A DNA stretch of 64,000 bases. Origin: Jiangellales bacterium. GTDB lineage: Bacteria > Actinomycetota > Actinomycetes > Jiangellales > Jiangellaceae. The stretch lies in the NCBI GenBank assembly GCA_030447955.1, contig JAUJNY010000005.1:53124-117123 (forward strand). The letters are read 5' to 3'. Both the position numbers and the translations under genes were made by a program. The notes below the pieces were generated by a model that saw nothing but the letters and a program-made list of their open reading frames with translations, searched no databases and was not told where the DNA came from. Positions 18,980 to 28,941 of the stretch are shown here, piece after piece (position 1 is the first letter of the stretch; each line of letters opens with the position of its first letter).

Positions 18980-20644
18980 GTGACGCCCGAGCAGCTCTCC
19001 ACCGTCGTCCGCGACGCGCTCGCGTCCGCGGTGGACGCCGGTGAGGTGGCGCTGGCGGACGGTCTGCCTGACGAGGTGCGCATCGAACGGCCGCGGGCGC
19101 GGGCGCACGGCGACTACGCCACCAACGTGGCGCTCCAACTGGCCGGACGCGCCGGCACCAACCCCCGGGTTCTCGCCGAGACGCTGGCCAGCCGGTTGCG
19201 CGGTGTGGACGGGATCGACGCGGTCGACGTCGCCGGCCCCGGCTTCCTCAACCTGAGCCTCGCCGCCTCCGCGCAGGGCCGGCTGGCCCGTGCGGTGGTC
19301 GACGCGGGGCCGGCGTACGGCCTCAGCGGGGCGCTGAGCGGGCAACGCCTCAACCTCGAGTTCGTCAGCGCCAACCCGACCGGCCCGGTGCACATCGGTC
19401 ACGTCAGGTGGGCCGCCGTCGGCGATGCGCTGGGGCGCCTGCTGGAGGCCAGCGGCGCGCGTGTCACCCGGGAGTACTACTTCAACGACGCGGGCGGACA
19501 GATCGACAGGTTCGCCGCGACCGTGTACGCCGTCGCGCGCGGCGAGCCGGTTCCGGCGGGCGGCTACACCGGCGCGTACATCAACGACATCGCCAGGCAG
19601 GTCGTGGAGCGTGTGCCGGACGTCCTCGACAAGCCACCGGACGAGGCACTCGAGGTCTTTCGGGACGAGGGCGTCGAGCTGATGTTCGTCGAGATCAGGT
19701 CCAGCCTTGCCGGGTTCGGCGTGGTCTTCGACGTCTACTTCAACGAGCGGGACCTGCACGCTCGGGGCGAGGTCGACGAGGCGATCGGTCGGCTGAGCGG
19801 CCAGGGACACACGTACGAGTCCGACGGCGCCCTGTGGCTGCGCACCACCGACTTCGGCGACGACAAGGACCGGGTGCTGATCAAGAGCGACGGCACCCCT
19901 ACGTACATCAGCGTCGACGCCGCCTACTACCTCGACAAGCGGGGTCGCGGCTTCGACCGCGTGGTGATCATGCTGGGCTCTGACCACCACGGATACATCG
20001 GGCGGTACCGCGCGCTGGCCGCGGCGTTCGGCGACAACCCGGATGAGACGCTTGAGATCCTCATCGGCCAGCTGGTGAGGCTCGTCCGCGATGGCCAGCC
20101 GGTGCGGCTGGGCAAGCGCAGCGGCAACCTCATCACGCTGGCCGACCTGGTCGACGCGGTCGGTGTGGACGCCGGGCGGTACGCGCTCGCGCGCTACTCC
20201 GTCGACTCCGCCATCGATCTCGACCTCGGCCTGTGGGCGCGGCGCACGAACGACAACCCGGTCTTCTACGTGCAGTACGCGCACGCGCGGACCTGCAACG
20301 TCACCCGAAACGCCGCGGACGTGGGTATCACGCTCGACGCGACCGGCTTCGCCCCCCAGCTGCTGGACCATCCGCGCGAGTCGGACCTGCTCGGCGTGCT
20401 GGGCGAGTTCCCCCGGGTGGTGACTACGGCGGCCGAGCTGCGGGAGGTGCACCGAGTCGCCCGCTACCTCGAGGACCTCGCCGGCACCTACCACCGGTGG
20501 TACGACACCTGCCGGGTCGTCCCGCCCGGGGACGAGGCCGTCAGCGACCTCAACCGGACTCGGCTGTGGCTGAACGAGGCGACCCGCACGGTCCTCGCCA
20601 ACGGCCTCGGCCTGCTCGGGGTGTCCGCGCCGGCCCGGATGTAG
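18980..20644 (+). CDS. argS: Arginyl-tRNA synthetase
   Basis: This 554-residue class I synthetase charges tRNA-Arg. The N-terminal Add-1 domain (about 1-115) precedes the HIGH-type signature [14 protein letters not shown]. The degenerate KMSKS region is [11 protein letters not shown], as in many ArgRS lacking a canonical KMSKS. A C-terminal anticodon-binding helical domain ends in the usual [10 protein letters not shown]. The GTG at 18980 follows a -10 box directly, implying leaderless expression. Its substrate tRNA-Arg(CCG) is encoded divergently 50 bp away. Unlike in mycobacteria, the next gene is rho and not lysA-thrACB. Confidence 0.96.
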   Translation: MTPEQLSTVVRDALASAVDAGEVALADGLPDEVRIERPRARAHGDYATNVALQLAGRAGTNPRVLAETLASRLRGVDGIDAVDVAGPGFLNLSLAASAQGRLARAVVDAGPAYGLSGALSGQRLNLEFVSANPTGPVHIGHVRWAAVGDALGRLLEASGARVTREYYFNDAGGQIDRFAATVYAVARGEPVPAGGYTGAYINDIARQVVERVPDVLDKPPDEALEVFRDEGVELMFVEIRSSLAGFGVVFDVYFNERDLHARGEVDEAIGRLSGQGHTYESDGALWLRTTDFGDDKDRVLIKSDGTPTYISVDAAYYLDKRGRGFDRVVIMLGSDHHGYIGRYRALAAAFGDNPDETLEILIGQLVRLVRDGQPVRLGKRSGNLITLADLVDAVGVDAGRYALARYSVDSAIDLDLGLWARRTNDNPVFYVQYAHARTCNVTRNAADVGITLDATGFAPQLLDHPRESDLLGVLGEFPRVVTTAAELREVHRVARYLEDLAGTYHRWYDTCRVVPPGDEAVSDLNRTRLWLNEATRTVLANGLGLLGVSAPARM

Positions 20645-21030
20645 CCCCGCTCGGATGTCGTCCCGGCTCAGATGTCGTGAGGCCAGCCGCGAGCCGCGAG
20701 CTGCTGCCGAACGGGAAGCAACCCGCGGCTCTCGGTGTTGTGCTGGCGTAGCGGGCCGGGAGTGTTACGCTCGGCGCGCACCGACGTCCCGCGGGCGGCT
20801 CGCCGCCAGACTTCCGGGAGCCCACTCCCTGTCCCCGTGACGTCCGGTTCCTGCGGCACCCGCCAGTGCAGTTCCCATGGCGCGTGTCGGAGTTTCCGTG
20901 CGGCGCGCGGTGCGCGCACCACCGTCACCCGGTGCCAATCGGCCCGGGGTCCGGGGGCACGACGCCCCCGGCTACTCACCTGAAGCGTCGTGCCCGGTCA
21001 GGGGCGACGCCGGTCCCGGAAGGACCCTTA
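20645..21030 (+). promoter_or_regulatory. Long structured rho leader
   Basis: No gene is convincing here. A TACGCT -10 box (20766-20771) would give a leader of about 250 nt. The leader holds two mutually exclusive hairpins. One pairs 20951-20958 with 20964-20971 (8 bp, 5-nt loop). The other pairs 20955-20965 with 20985-20995 (11 bp). A small GCGCGC/GCGCGC stem sits at 20903-20917. The second hairpin ends about 35 nt before the rho GTG. Competing stems look like an attenuator, and rho genes are often autoregulated in their leaders; the mechanism here is inference. Confidence 0.5.
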
Positions 21031-22950
21031 GTGAGCGATACCACCACCGACGTCTTCGCCCGCCCAGCTGCGGACGAAGGCGCCCCCTCCACCGCTCCAG
21101 CGTCCAGCGCACCGGCTGAGGTCCCCTCGCCTGCGGTGGAACCTCCCCCGCCGAGCGGCAACGGCCAGCCTCCCGCGGCGGCCCGCAGACGCGCCGGTGG
21201 GCTGAACGGCATGGTCCTGCCGGAGCTTCAGCAGCTGGCCTCGTCCCTGGGGGTCAAGGGCACCGCCCGGATGCGCAAGAGCCAGCTGGTCGAGGCGATC
21301 CAGGCCGCGCAGAGCGCGACGGTTGTCCCGGCCAGGAGCAACGGATCAGCCGGCGCCGCGCCGGCGACGTCCGTCCAGCCAACGTCCGTCCAGCCAACGT
21401 CCGTCCAGCCGGCTCCCGCCGAACCGGCTCCCGCCGAGCCGGCTCCCGCCGAGCCGGCCGAGCGCTCGGGCCCGGAGCGGCAGCTGAGTGGCCAGCAGCC
21501 CACCTCGTCCCGAGGGCAGCACGACAGCTCGGCCCCGCGGGACCGTTCGCCGCAAGGTCACCAGGACAGGCCGCCCGCGCCGGAGCGGGCGCCGCAGCAG
21601 AACCACCAGGACCGTTCCGCCGAGCCCGGCGAGCGCGGGGATCGCCGCGACGAGGACGAGGAGGGCAGCAGCCGGAGCCGGCGGCGCCGGCGTGCCCGCG
21701 ACCGCTACCGCGACCGTGATCGCGACCGGGAGCGCGACCGCGACCGGCGCAGCAGTGGTCGGCCGGGCGAGCGCTACGACGAGCCGGCGGTCAACGAGGA
21801 GGACGTGCTCATCCCCGTGGCCGGCATCGTCGACATCCTCGACAGCTACGCCTTCGTACGGACGTCGGGTTACCTCCCCGGTCCTGACGACGTCTACGTC
21901 TCGCTCTCCATGGTCAAGCGATACGGCCTGCGCAAGGGCGACGCGGTGACCGGTGCGGTACGGCAGCCGCGCGAGGGTGACAAGCAGCAGAAGTTCAACG
22001 CGCTGGCCCGGATCGACACGCTCAACGGCACCGACCCCGACGCTGCGCGCCAGCGCGTGGAGTTCAGCCGGCTCACCCCGCTCTATCCGCAGGACCGGTT
22101 GCGCCTCGAGACGGAGCCGGGCGTGATCACTACGCGGATCATCGATCTGTTCGCGCCGATCGGCAAGGGTCAGCGTGGGCTGATCGTGTCGCCGTCCAAG
22201 GCCGGCAAGACGATGGTGCTGCAGGCGATCGCCAACGCGATCACCACTAACAACCCCGAGTGTCACCTGATGGTCGTGCTCGTCGACGAGCGGCCGGAGG
22301 AAGTCACCGACATGCAGCGCGCGGTCAAGGGCGAGGTCATCTCCTCGACCTTCGACCGCCCTGCTGCTGACCACACCACGGCGGCCGAGCTGGCGATTGA
22401 GCGCGCCAAGCGGCTGGTCGAGCTTGGCCACGACGTCGTCGTCCTGCTCGACTCGATCACCCGCCTGGGACGGGCCTACAACCTGGCCGCTCCAGCGAGC
22501 GGTCGGATCCTCTCCGGTGGCGTGGACTCCAGCGCCCTCTACCCGCCCAAGCGCTTCTTCGGCGCTGCCCGCAACATCGAGCACGGGGGCTCGCTGACGA
22601 TCCTCGCCACCGCGCTCGTCGAGACGGGGTCCAAGATGGACGAGGTGATCTTCGAGGAGTTCAAGGGCACCGGAAACATGGAGCTGCGACTCTCCCGGAG
22701 CCTCGCCGACAAGCGGATCTTCCCGGCGGTCGACGTCGACGCCTCCGGCACCCGCAAGGAGGAGCTGCTCATGGGCAAGGAGGAGCTCGCGATCGCGTGG
22801 AAGCTGCGCCGCGTGCTCTCCGGGCTGGAGAGCCAGCAGGCCATCGAGCTGCTGCTCGACAAGCTCAAGTCCACCCGCAGCAACATCGAGTTCCTCATGC
22901 AGGTGCAAAAGACCATGCCGTTGCCCGCCGGGAGCGGCGGGGAGGACTGA
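21031..22950 (+). CDS. rho: Transcription termination factor Rho
   Basis: This 639-residue ATP-dependent RNA helicase terminates transcription. A low-complexity N-terminal region (about 1-275) holds a SAP-like segment ([15 protein letters not shown]), Pro/Ala repeats and an Arg/Asp-rich stretch as in Micrococcus and Streptomyces Rho. The RNA-binding cold-shock-like domain follows ([19 protein letters not shown]). The ATPase core has the P-loop [23 protein letters not shown], the Walker B region [16 protein letters not shown], and the Q/R-loop region. The GTG at 21031 is chosen because GGAAGGA lies 6 bases upstream and the family-like start SDTTTD follows. Expression is probably controlled through the structured leader. 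Confidence 0.97.
   Translation: MSDTTTDVFARPAADEGAPSTAPASSAPAEVPSPAVEPPPPSGNGQPPAAARRRAGGLNGMVLPELQQLASSLGVKGTARMRKSQLVEAIQAAQSATVVPARSNGSAGAAPATSVQPTSVQPTSVQPAPAEPAPAEPAPAEPAERSGPERQLSGQQPTSSRGQHDSSAPRDRSPQGHQDRPPAPERAPQQNHQDRSAEPGERGDRRDEDEEGSSRSRRRRRARDRYRDRDRDRERDRDRRSSGRPGERYDEPAVNEEDVLIPVAGIVDILDSYAFVRTSGYLPGPDDVYVSLSMVKRYGLRKGDAVTGAVRQPREGDKQQKFNALARIDTLNGTDPDAARQRVEFSRLTPLYPQDRLRLETEPGVITTRIIDLFAPIGKGQRGLIVSPSKAGKTMVLQAIANAITTNNPECHLMVVLVDERPEEVTDMQRAVKGEVISSTFDRPAADHTTAAELAIERAKRLVELGHDVVVLLDSITRLGRAYNLAAPASGRILSGGVDSSALYPPKRFFGAARNIEHGGSLTILATALVETGSKMDEVIFEEFKGTGNMELRLSRSLADKRIFPAVDVDASGTRKEELLMGKEELAIAWKLRRVLSGLESQQAIELLLDKLKSTRSNIEFLMQVQKTMPLPAGSGGED
21367..21456 (+). repeat. Two adjacent 15-bp coding repeat tracts in rho
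   Basis: Three copies of ACGTCCGTCCAGCCA/G (21367-21411) are followed by three copies of GCTCCCGCCGAACCG/GAGCCG (21412-21456). They encode (TSVQP)3 then (APAEP)3 in the disordered N-terminal extension. Copy number could vary by in-frame slippage. Confidence 0.9.
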
Positions 22951-23026
22951 TCCCGAAGCCCGGAATACTCTCCGGTCGGCGCAGGTTCAGCGCGACCGAG
23001 GCCGGGACGAGCAAGGAGACGGACAC

Positions 23027-23248
23027 GTGAAGCGCGACATCCATCCCGACTACGTGGCTACCGAAGTGACCTGCACCTGCGGCAACACGTTCACGACCCG
23101 CAGCACCGCGCGCAGCGGCGCAATCCACGCCGACGTGTGCAGCAACTGCCACCCGTTCTACACGGGGAAGCAGAAGATCCTCGACGCCGGTGGACGCGTC
23201 GCCCGCTTCGAGGCCCGCTTCGGCAAGCAGGCCGGCGCCCGCAAGTAG
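23027..23248 (+). CDS. rpmE: 50S ribosomal protein L31, zinc-binding form
   Basis: This 73-residue ribosomal protein keeps the zinc ligands in VTCTCGNTF and VCSNCHPFY, so it is the C+ (zinc-containing) type made when zinc is sufficient. The GTG at 23027 has AAGGAG 8 bases upstream. It lies between rho and prfA as in most actinobacteria. A TACTCT box near 22966 may give it its own promoter, and a strong hairpin follows the gene. Confidence 0.97.
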   Translation: MKRDIHPDYVATEVTCTCGNTFTTRSTARSGAIHADVCSNCHPFYTGKQKILDAGGRVARFEARFGKQAGARK

Positions 23249-23255
23249 CGACAGC

Positions 23256-23299
23256 CGACGGCGTCGACCCGAGAGCACCGCCCGGGGTCGGCGCCGTCG
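23256..23299 (+). terminator. rpmE terminator/attenuator hairpin
   Basis: Bases 23256-23270 pair with 23285-23299 to form a 15-bp stem with one G-U pair and a 14-nt loop. The hairpin starts 7 bp after the rpmE stop and is followed by a pyrimidine-rich TCTCGTC. It would separate abundant rpmE transcripts from the release-factor genes. Confidence 0.65.
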
Positions 23300-23337
23300 T
23301 CTCGTCAGTGCGAAGTCGGTGGGGAGGGAGCGCAGCC

Positions 23338-24429
23338 GTGTTCGAGGCCGTCGAGGATCTCGTCGCCGAGCATGCAGCGCTCGAACGGCAGCTGGCCGAC
23401 CCCGCCCTGCACGCCGACCCCGCCGCGGCGCGCCGACTCGGGCGCCGGTACGCCGCGCTCGGTGCGGTGGTGACGACGTACGACGCGTGGCTGCGCGCGG
23501 GGGAGGACGCGGGGGCCGCCCACGAGCTCGCTGCCGAGGATCCCGCCTTCGCGGTCGAGGCGCTCGCGCTCGAGCAACGCCGCGAGGAGCTCGCGGCAAG
23601 GTTGCGCACGCTGCTGGTGCCGCGCGATCCGGACGACGAGCGCGACGCGATCCTCCAGATCAAGGCCGGCGAGGGCGGTGAGGAGTCCGCGCTCTTCGCC
23701 GGCGACCTGCTGCGGATGTACCTGCGTTACGCCGAGCGGGTCGGCTGGCGCACCGAGGTGCTCGACGCCGAACCCTCCGACCTCGGCGGTTACCGCGACG
23801 TCTCCGTGGCGGTCAAGGCGCGCAGCTCAGCTGAGCCCGGCGCGGCACCGTACGGCAGGCTGAAGTACGAGGGTGGCGTGCATCGGGTCCAGCGCGTCCC
23901 AGTGACCGAGTCCCAAGGGCGCATTCACACCTCCGCGGCCGGAGTGCTCGTGCTCCCCGAGGCTGAGGATGCCGCCGAGGTGAGTCTCGAGGACAAGGAC
24001 CTGCGGGTCGACGTCTACCGCTCCTCCGGTCCGGGCGGGCAGAGTGTCAACACGACGGACTCCGCGGTGCGGATCACCCACCTGCCCACCGGCATCGTGG
24101 CCTCCTGTCAGAACGAGAAGAGCCAGCTGCAAAACCGCGAGCAGGCGATGCGCATCTTGCGGGCGCGGCTGCTCGCGCTGGCCCAGCAGGAGGCGGCGGC
24201 CGCGGCCAGCGAGGAACGACGCAGCCAGGTGCGCACCGTCGACCGCTCCGAGCGCATCCGCACCTACAACTTCCCGGAGAACCGGATCTCCGACCACCGC
24301 GTGTCCTACAAGGCGTACAACCTCGACGCCGTCCTCGACGGTGACCTCGACGCCGTCGTTGCCGCGTGCGCGGCGGCCGACACCGACGCCCGGGTGGCCG
24401 CCGCGGGGTCAAAGGCAGGGGCCGCGTGA
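23338..24429 (+). CDS. prfA: Peptide chain release factor 1
   Basis: This 363-residue factor recognises UAA and UAG and releases the finished peptide. The catalytic GGQ is in [16 protein letters not shown]. The codon-recognition region precedes it, and the C-terminal [16 protein letters not shown] is typical of RF1. The GTG at 23338 is used because GGGAGGGAG lies just upstream and the family alignment begins there; a longer upstream frame is not homologous. The stop overlaps the prmC start, so the factor and the methylase that modifies its GGQ are coupled. Confidence 0.96.
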   Translation: MFEAVEDLVAEHAALERQLADPALHADPAAARRLGRRYAALGAVVTTYDAWLRAGEDAGAAHELAAEDPAFAVEALALEQRREELAARLRTLLVPRDPDDERDAILQIKAGEGGEESALFAGDLLRMYLRYAERVGWRTEVLDAEPSDLGGYRDVSVAVKARSSAEPGAAPYGRLKYEGGVHRVQRVPVTESQGRIHTSAAGVLVLPEAEDAAEVSLEDKDLRVDVYRSSGPGGQSVNTTDSAVRITHLPTGIVASCQNEKSQLQNREQAMRILRARLLALAQQEAAAAASEERRSQVRTVDRSERIRTYNFPENRISDHRVSYKAYNLDAVLDGDLDAVVAACAAADTDARVAAAGSKAGAA

Positions 24430-25334
24430 TGACGGCGGCCGGGTCGGCCGTGCAGCGGGAGCCGACACGGGAGCCGGTGCCGGAGCCGGTACGGGAGCTT
24501 TTGGAGCGCTGGGAACGGCAGCTGGCCAGCGCCGGTGTGGCCGCGCCCCGCCACGACGCGGCGGCGCTCGCGGCTCACGTGCTCGGCGTCCCCCGGCTGC
24601 GGGTACCCCTGCTCGACACCCTCCAGCCGGGGATGACGCGCCGGGTCGAGGCGCTCGTGGAGCAGCGCGCCCGGCGGGTGCCGCTGCAGCACCTGACCGG
24701 CACCACGAGCTTCCGCGGCCTGCAGATCGCCGTGGGTCCTGGAGTCTTCGTGCCCCGCCCCGAGACCGAGGTGCTCGCCGGCTGGGCGGTCCAGGAGCTG
24801 CTCGCCCTGCGCGCGAGCGGCGTCGACGCGCCGGTGGCGGTCGACCTGTGCACCGGGTCGGGGGCCATCGCCCTGGCGCTGGCCGCGGAGGTCCCGCCGA
24901 CGCACGTCCATGCCGTCGAGCTCGACGAGAGCGCTTACGGCTATGCCTTGCGCAACACCCGCGGCGCCGCGGTCACAGTCCATCACGGCGACGTCACTAC
25001 CGCCCTGCCCTGGCTCGACGGGCGGGCGGACCTGGTCGTTGCCAACCCCCCGTACGTTCCGAGCGGACAACAGCTCGAGCCGGAGGTGGCCGAGCACGAC
25101 CCCGGCGTTGCGGTGTGGGGCGGCACCGACGGCCTGGACGTGGTCCGCCTGGTGGTCGCGGCCGCGGCCCGGCTGCTGCGACCCGGTGGCCGGCTAGGTG
25201 TCGAGCACGCCGAGGCGCATGCGTCGACCGCACCGGCGTTGCTGCGCTCCGCCGGCCGGTGGTCTGAGATTCGTGGGTGGCCCGACCTCACCGGACGGCC
25301 CCGGTTCGTCACCGCCCGGCGCGAGGCGGAATGA
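24429..25334 (+). CDS. prmC: Release factor glutamine methyltransferase
   Basis: This 301-residue SAM-dependent enzyme N5-methylates the GGQ glutamine of release factors. An N-terminal helical domain precedes FRGLQIAVGPGVFVPRPETE. The SAM-binding motif VDLCTGSGAIALALA and the catalytic VVANPPYVPSG follow. The ATG at 24429 overlaps the prfA stop by one base (TGATG); GTG at 24426 is an equal alternative. Its own stop overlaps the next gene (ATGA), so prfA-prmC-sua5 form one tightly coupled unit. Confidence 0.95.
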   Translation: MTAAGSAVQREPTREPVPEPVRELLERWERQLASAGVAAPRHDAAALAAHVLGVPRLRVPLLDTLQPGMTRRVEALVEQRARRVPLQHLTGTTSFRGLQIAVGPGVFVPRPETEVLAGWAVQELLALRASGVDAPVAVDLCTGSGAIALALAAEVPPTHVHAVELDESAYGYALRNTRGAAVTVHHGDVTTALPWLDGRADLVVANPPYVPSGQQLEPEVAEHDPGVAVWGGTDGLDVVRLVVAAAARLLRPGGRLGVEHAEAHASTAPALLRSAGRWSEIRGWPDLTGRPRFVTARREAE

Positions 25335-25978
25335 CCCGCAGATTCGACTGCAGCGTGCCCGCAGAGCGCGCGGCCGGCATCCGGGAGGCGGTGAATGCGC
25401 TGCGCCGCGGCGCTCTGGTGGTGCTGCCCACCGACACCGTGTACGGGCTCGCCGCCGACGCCTTCCGTCCCGAGTCCGTGGCGGCACTGCTGCAGCTCAA
25501 GGGCCGGGGCAGGGACATGCCCGTCCCCGTCCTCGTCGGGTCTGTGCGCACGCTTGACGGCGTGGCCGCCGCTGTCCCAGAGGTGGGCCGCCGGCTGGTC
25601 GAAGCCTTTTGGCCGGGAGGCCTCACCCTCGTCTGCCATGAGCAACCCTCGCTGCAGTGGGACCTCGGCGAGACGCACGGCACGGTCGCGGTGCGCATGC
25701 CGCTGCACCCGGTGGCCATCGAAGTGCTCCGCGAGACCGGACCCCTGGCGGTGAGCAGCGCCAACCGCAGCGGGGATCCACCGGCCCGCCGTGCGGCCGA
25801 CGCCCAGGCGCAGCTGGGGGGCGACGTTGCGGTCTACCTGGAGGCCGGCGCAACCGAGGACGACACGCCCTCGACGATCGTGGACCTGACCGGCGACGTC
25901 CCGCGGGTCCTGCGCGCCGGCGCCTTTGCGACCGCCACCCTCCGCGAGGTCGTACCGGAGCTGCTGGACGCGACCTGA
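25331..25978 (+). CDS. L-threonylcarbamoyladenylate synthase (Sua5/YciO/YrdC)
   Basis: This 215-residue enzyme makes threonylcarbamoyl-AMP from threonine, bicarbonate and ATP for the t6A base of ANN-decoding tRNAs. The family signature is visible as LVVLPTDTVYGLAADA, LKGRGRDMPVPVLV, FWPGGLTLV and GPLAVSSANRSG. It is a YrdC-only form without the C-terminal Sua5 domain. The ATG start overlaps the prmC stop. The C-terminal SLD/E-type tail is absent, as usual in this neighbourhood. Confidence 0.94.
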   Translation: MTRRFDCSVPAERAAGIREAVNALRRGALVVLPTDTVYGLAADAFRPESVAALLQLKGRGRDMPVPVLVGSVRTLDGVAAAVPEVGRRLVEAFWPGGLTLVCHEQPSLQWDLGETHGTVAVRMPLHPVAIEVLRETGPLAVSSANRSGDPPARRAADAQAQLGGDVAVYLEAGATEDDTPSTIVDLTGDVPRVLRAGAFATATLREVVPELLDAT

Positions 25979-26089
25979 CGGAGCCCGGCGCGGAGACAAC
26001 CGCTGGGACAAACGCTCGGCAGGCGGGCGACGACCCGTACATTGGTCGGAACAGCCCCGGCCGCGCCAGACCGTCTGCGAGGAGCGCCT

Positions 26090-27361
26090 GTGACCACGCC
26101 CACCGACGCGACCTTCTGGGGCCCCGACTTCACCGCCCTGCAGGACCAGGACCCCGAGATCGCCGCCGTCGTCACCGGAGAGCTCGACCGGCTGCGCACC
26201 GGGCTCCAGCTCATCGCCAGCGAGAACTTCACCTCACCGGCAGTACTGGCCGCGCTCGGGTCGACGCTGTCCAACAAGTACGCCGAGGGCTACCCCGGCC
26301 GGCGCTACTACGGCGGCTGTCAGGAGGTCGACAAGGCCGAGGAGATCGGCATCGCGCGGGCCAAGGAGCTCTTCGCTGCCGAGCATGCCAACCTGCAACC
26401 GCACTCCGGCGCCAACGCCAACCTCGCTGCCTACGCGGCCTTTTGTGCGCCGGGCGACACGGTCCTGGCGATGTCACTACCGCACGGGGGCCACCTCACG
26501 CACGGCTCCAAGGTCAACTTCTCCGGCAAGTGGTTCCGGACGGTGTCGTACGGCGTGCGCTCCGACACCGAGCTCATCGACCACGACGAGGTCCGTGACC
26601 TCGCCCGTGAGCACCGGCCCAAGATGATCATCTGCGGGGCCACCGCCTACCCGCGGCTCATCGACTTCGCCACGTTCCGCGCGATCGCCGACGAGGTGGG
26701 CGCGGTGCTGATGGTCGACGCCGCGCATTTCATCGGGCTCGTCGCCGGGCAGGCCATCCCCAGCCCCGTGCCGTACGCCGACGTCGTCACCTTCACGACA
26801 CACAAGGTGCTGCGCGGCCCGCGCGGGGGCATGGTCGTGTGCCGGGCCGAGCACGCCAAGCGCATCGACAAGGCGGTGTTCCCCTTCAGCCAGGGTGGCC
26901 CGCTGATGCACGCGGTGGCCGCCAAGGCGGTGGCGCTGCGCGAGTGCCAGCAGCCGTCGTTCCAGGCCTACGCCCGACAGGTGGTGACGAACGCCCAGGC
27001 GCTCGCCGACGGCCTGGCGGCTGACGGGATGCGCCCGGTCTCGGGAGGCACCGACACCCATCTTGCGCTCATCGACCTGCGCGGTCTGGATGTCACCGGC
27101 GCGCAGGCCGAGCAGCGCTGTGACGCCGCCCTGATCACCCTGAACAAGAACGCCGTTCCCTTCGACCCGCAGCCCCCCATGACCGCCTCCGGCATCCGCG
27201 TCGGCACCCCCGCGGTGACGACGCAGGGCATGACCGAGGTGGACATGAAGGAGGTCGCGGCGCTCATCGGCCGTGCGGTTCGCGGCCAGGACCCGCCAGC
27301 CGACGTCGCGGCGGCCGTGGACGCGCTGGTGTCACGCCACCCGGCTTACCCGCGCGGCTGA
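26090..27361 (+). CDS. glyA: Serine hydroxymethyltransferase
   Basis: This 423-residue PLP enzyme converts serine and tetrahydrofolate to glycine and methylene-THF, feeding one-carbon metabolism. Motifs include [29 protein letters not shown] and [14 protein letters not shown]. The PLP lysine is Lys239 in [13 protein letters not shown]. The GTG at 26090 has GAGGAG about 5 bases upstream; a TACATT box at 26037 may be its promoter. I looked for a glycine or ZTP riboswitch in the 111-bp upstream gap and saw none. In mycobacteria glyA is not always at this position. Confidence 0.97.
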   Translation: MTTPTDATFWGPDFTALQDQDPEIAAVVTGELDRLRTGLQLIASENFTSPAVLAALGSTLSNKYAEGYPGRRYYGGCQEVDKAEEIGIARAKELFAAEHANLQPHSGANANLAAYAAFCAPGDTVLAMSLPHGGHLTHGSKVNFSGKWFRTVSYGVRSDTELIDHDEVRDLAREHRPKMIICGATAYPRLIDFATFRAIADEVGAVLMVDAAHFIGLVAGQAIPSPVPYADVVTFTTHKVLRGPRGGMVVCRAEHAKRIDKAVFPFSQGGPLMHAVAAKAVALRECQQPSFQAYARQVVTNAQALADGLAADGMRPVSGGTDTHLALIDLRGLDVTGAQAEQRCDAALITLNKNAVPFDPQPPMTASGIRVGTPAVTTQGMTEVDMKEVAALIGRAVRGQDPPADVAAAVDALVSRHPAYPRG

Positions 27362-27370
27362 CCGGCGCGC

Positions 27371-28483
27371 GTGCGCGAGTACCTGCTCGTCCTCGTCGTC
27401 GCCGCCGCGACGACGTACCTCCTTGTCGGCCTCGCCGGCCTGGTCGCCCGCCTGGTCGGCGCGGTGCCGGTCGTCCGGGCGCGGGACGTCCACGTCACGC
27501 CGATACCTCGGCTCGGGGGGATCGCGATGCTGGGCGGGTTCCTGGCGGCCATGCTCGTCGCCAGCCAGCTGCCGCGCCTGCAGGGGGTCTTCGTCGAGTA
27601 CACCGACGCCCAGGCCCTGATGACCGGCGCGATCGTCATCTGCCTCATCGGTGCCGCTGACGACGTATGGGGCCTCGACTCGCTCACCAAGTTCGCCGGG
27701 CAGGTGCTCGCGGCAGGCCTGGTCACTGCCCAGGGGGTGCAGCTGTACTGGCTGCCGCTGGGTGGCGGCACGCTCTCCTTCGGTCCTGCCCAGGGAGTGC
27801 TGCTGACCGTCTTTCTCATCGTGCTCACGGTCAATGCGGTCAACTTCGTGGACGGCCTGGACGGCCTGGCGGCGGGCACGGTGGGCATCGGGGCAGCCGC
27901 CTTCTTCTCCTACTCCTACTTCCTCTCGGTCGAGCAGGGTCTTTCCCGCATGACGACCCCCACGTTGATCTCCGCGGTGCTTGCCGGCCTGTGCCTGGGA
28001 TTCCTGCCGCACAACGCGCACCCGGCGCGAATATTCATGGGTGACTCCGGCTCCATGCTCATCGGGCTGCTGCTCGCGACCGGGTCGATCAGCCTGACCG
28101 CCCGCTTCCCTCCCGGGGCGATCCCCAGCTCCAGCGGGCTCGGCATCCTGCTGCCGTTGCTGCTGCCGTTCACGGTGCTCGCCGTCCCCTTCCTCGACCT
28201 GCTCGCTGCGATCGTCCGCCGCACCCGCGCCGGGCGCTCACCTTTTGCGCCCGACAAGCAGCACCTGCACCATCAGCTGCTCGAGATCGGCCACTCCCAC
28301 CGGCGCGCTGTCGTGGTCATGTGGGTCTGGTCCGGGCTGGTGGCCTTCGGGGTCGTGGTGGCCGCGCTGCGCGGCAGCTGGCCGACGTACGCCGCGCTCG
28401 GGGCGGTCCTGCTTGTCGCTGTGGCCGCCACGCTGCGCCGGCCGGCGTTCCTCACCCGCCGGGCCCGCTCGGCCGGTGCGTGA
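27371..28483 (+). CDS. Undecaprenyl/decaprenyl-phosphate GlcNAc-1-phosphate transferase (WecA/MraY family)
   Basis: This 370-residue polytopic membrane enzyme, with about ten to eleven hydrophobic segments, moves a sugar 1-phosphate from its nucleotide to a polyprenyl-phosphate carrier. It starts arabinogalactan, teichoic or other wall-polymer assembly. Hallmarks are IGAADDVWGLD, NAVNFVDGLDGLAAG, FMGDSGSM and the late histidine cluster DKQHLHHQLL. Its place between glyA/sua5 and the atp operon matches rfe (wecA) of mycobacteria. The GTG at 27371 sits 10 bases after glyA, so co-transcription is likely. Confidence 0.92.
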   Translation: MREYLLVLVVAAATTYLLVGLAGLVARLVGAVPVVRARDVHVTPIPRLGGIAMLGGFLAAMLVASQLPRLQGVFVEYTDAQALMTGAIVICLIGAADDVWGLDSLTKFAGQVLAAGLVTAQGVQLYWLPLGGGTLSFGPAQGVLLTVFLIVLTVNAVNFVDGLDGLAAGTVGIGAAAFFSYSYFLSVEQGLSRMTTPTLISAVLAGLCLGFLPHNAHPARIFMGDSGSMLIGLLLATGSISLTARFPPGAIPSSSGLGILLPLLLPFTVLAVPFLDLLAAIVRRTRAGRSPFAPDKQHLHHQLLEIGHSHRRAVVVMWVWSGLVAFGVVVAALRGSWPTYAALGAVLLVAVAATLRRPAFLTRRARSAGA

Positions 28484-28489
28484 GGGCCA

Positions 28490-28906
28490 ATGCGTGACGA
28501 GCATGCAGCGCTGGTCCGTGGCTGCGCCCTGCCCGCAGCCGTCACCGCCGTTGCCTGCTGCCTCGTCGGCGCCCTGGCAGCGGGCACCCGCGGGCTCGCG
28601 GGCGCAGCCTTCGGGGCACTGACCGTCGTGGCGTTTCTCGGGCTCAGCCTGGTCGCGATGGTCCTGACCGACCGGCTGGACCCCGCGGTCACGACGGTGA
28701 TCGCGCTCGCCAGCTACGCGGCCAAGGTGGTGCTCCTCGTTGTGGTGCTGGCCGGCGTCGTGGACGCGCAGGGGATGTCCCGGCCGGTCCTCGTCCTCAG
28801 CGTGGTCGCGGTGTCGACCGTCTGGCTGGGGGGTGCGATGAGGGGGCATGCCGCCCAGGTCCGGCGTTCCGCGCTCGAGCGCGGGGAGGCGGCGGGGCGG
28901 ATGTGA
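28490..28906 (+). CDS. Small membrane protein preceding the atp operon (Rv1303/AtpI-like)
   Basis: This 138-residue protein has four hydrophobic segments (about 12-30, 38-58, 68-90, 98-113) and a basic C-terminal tail. It occupies the position of Rv1303 in mycobacteria, between the WecA-like transferase and atpB. AtpI-type proteins in this place are thought to assist c-ring assembly or Mg2+ supply; sequence alone does not prove that here. It begins 7 bp after the transferase. The family assignment rests on position and topology. Confidence 0.7.
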   Translation: MRDEHAALVRGCALPAAVTAVACCLVGALAAGTRGLAGAAFGALTVVAFLGLSLVAMVLTDRLDPAVTTVIALASYAAKVVLLVVVLAGVVDAQGMSRPVLVLSVVAVSTVWLGGAMRGHAAQVRRSALERGEAAGRM

Positions 28907-28926
28907 CCGTCCGTGCGGGCCGTTGG

Positions 28927-28932
28927 TACGCT
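28927..28932 (+). promoter_or_regulatory. -10 box at the head of the atp operon
   Basis: TACGCT ends 9 nt before the ATG at 28942, inside the last bases of the preceding gene unit. It could start a near-leaderless transcript for the whole atp operon. Confidence 0.45.
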
Positions 28933-28941
28933 CCCGGCGCG

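Noticed and set aside
20877..21119. Small open frame in the rho leader as a leader peptide
   Set aside because: It has no ribosome site, runs through the hairpins and overlaps the rho start; the composition is that of random GC-rich frames.
25979..26089. Riboswitch (glycine or ZTP) before glyA
   Set aside because: I could not find the conserved core of either in the 111-bp gap.
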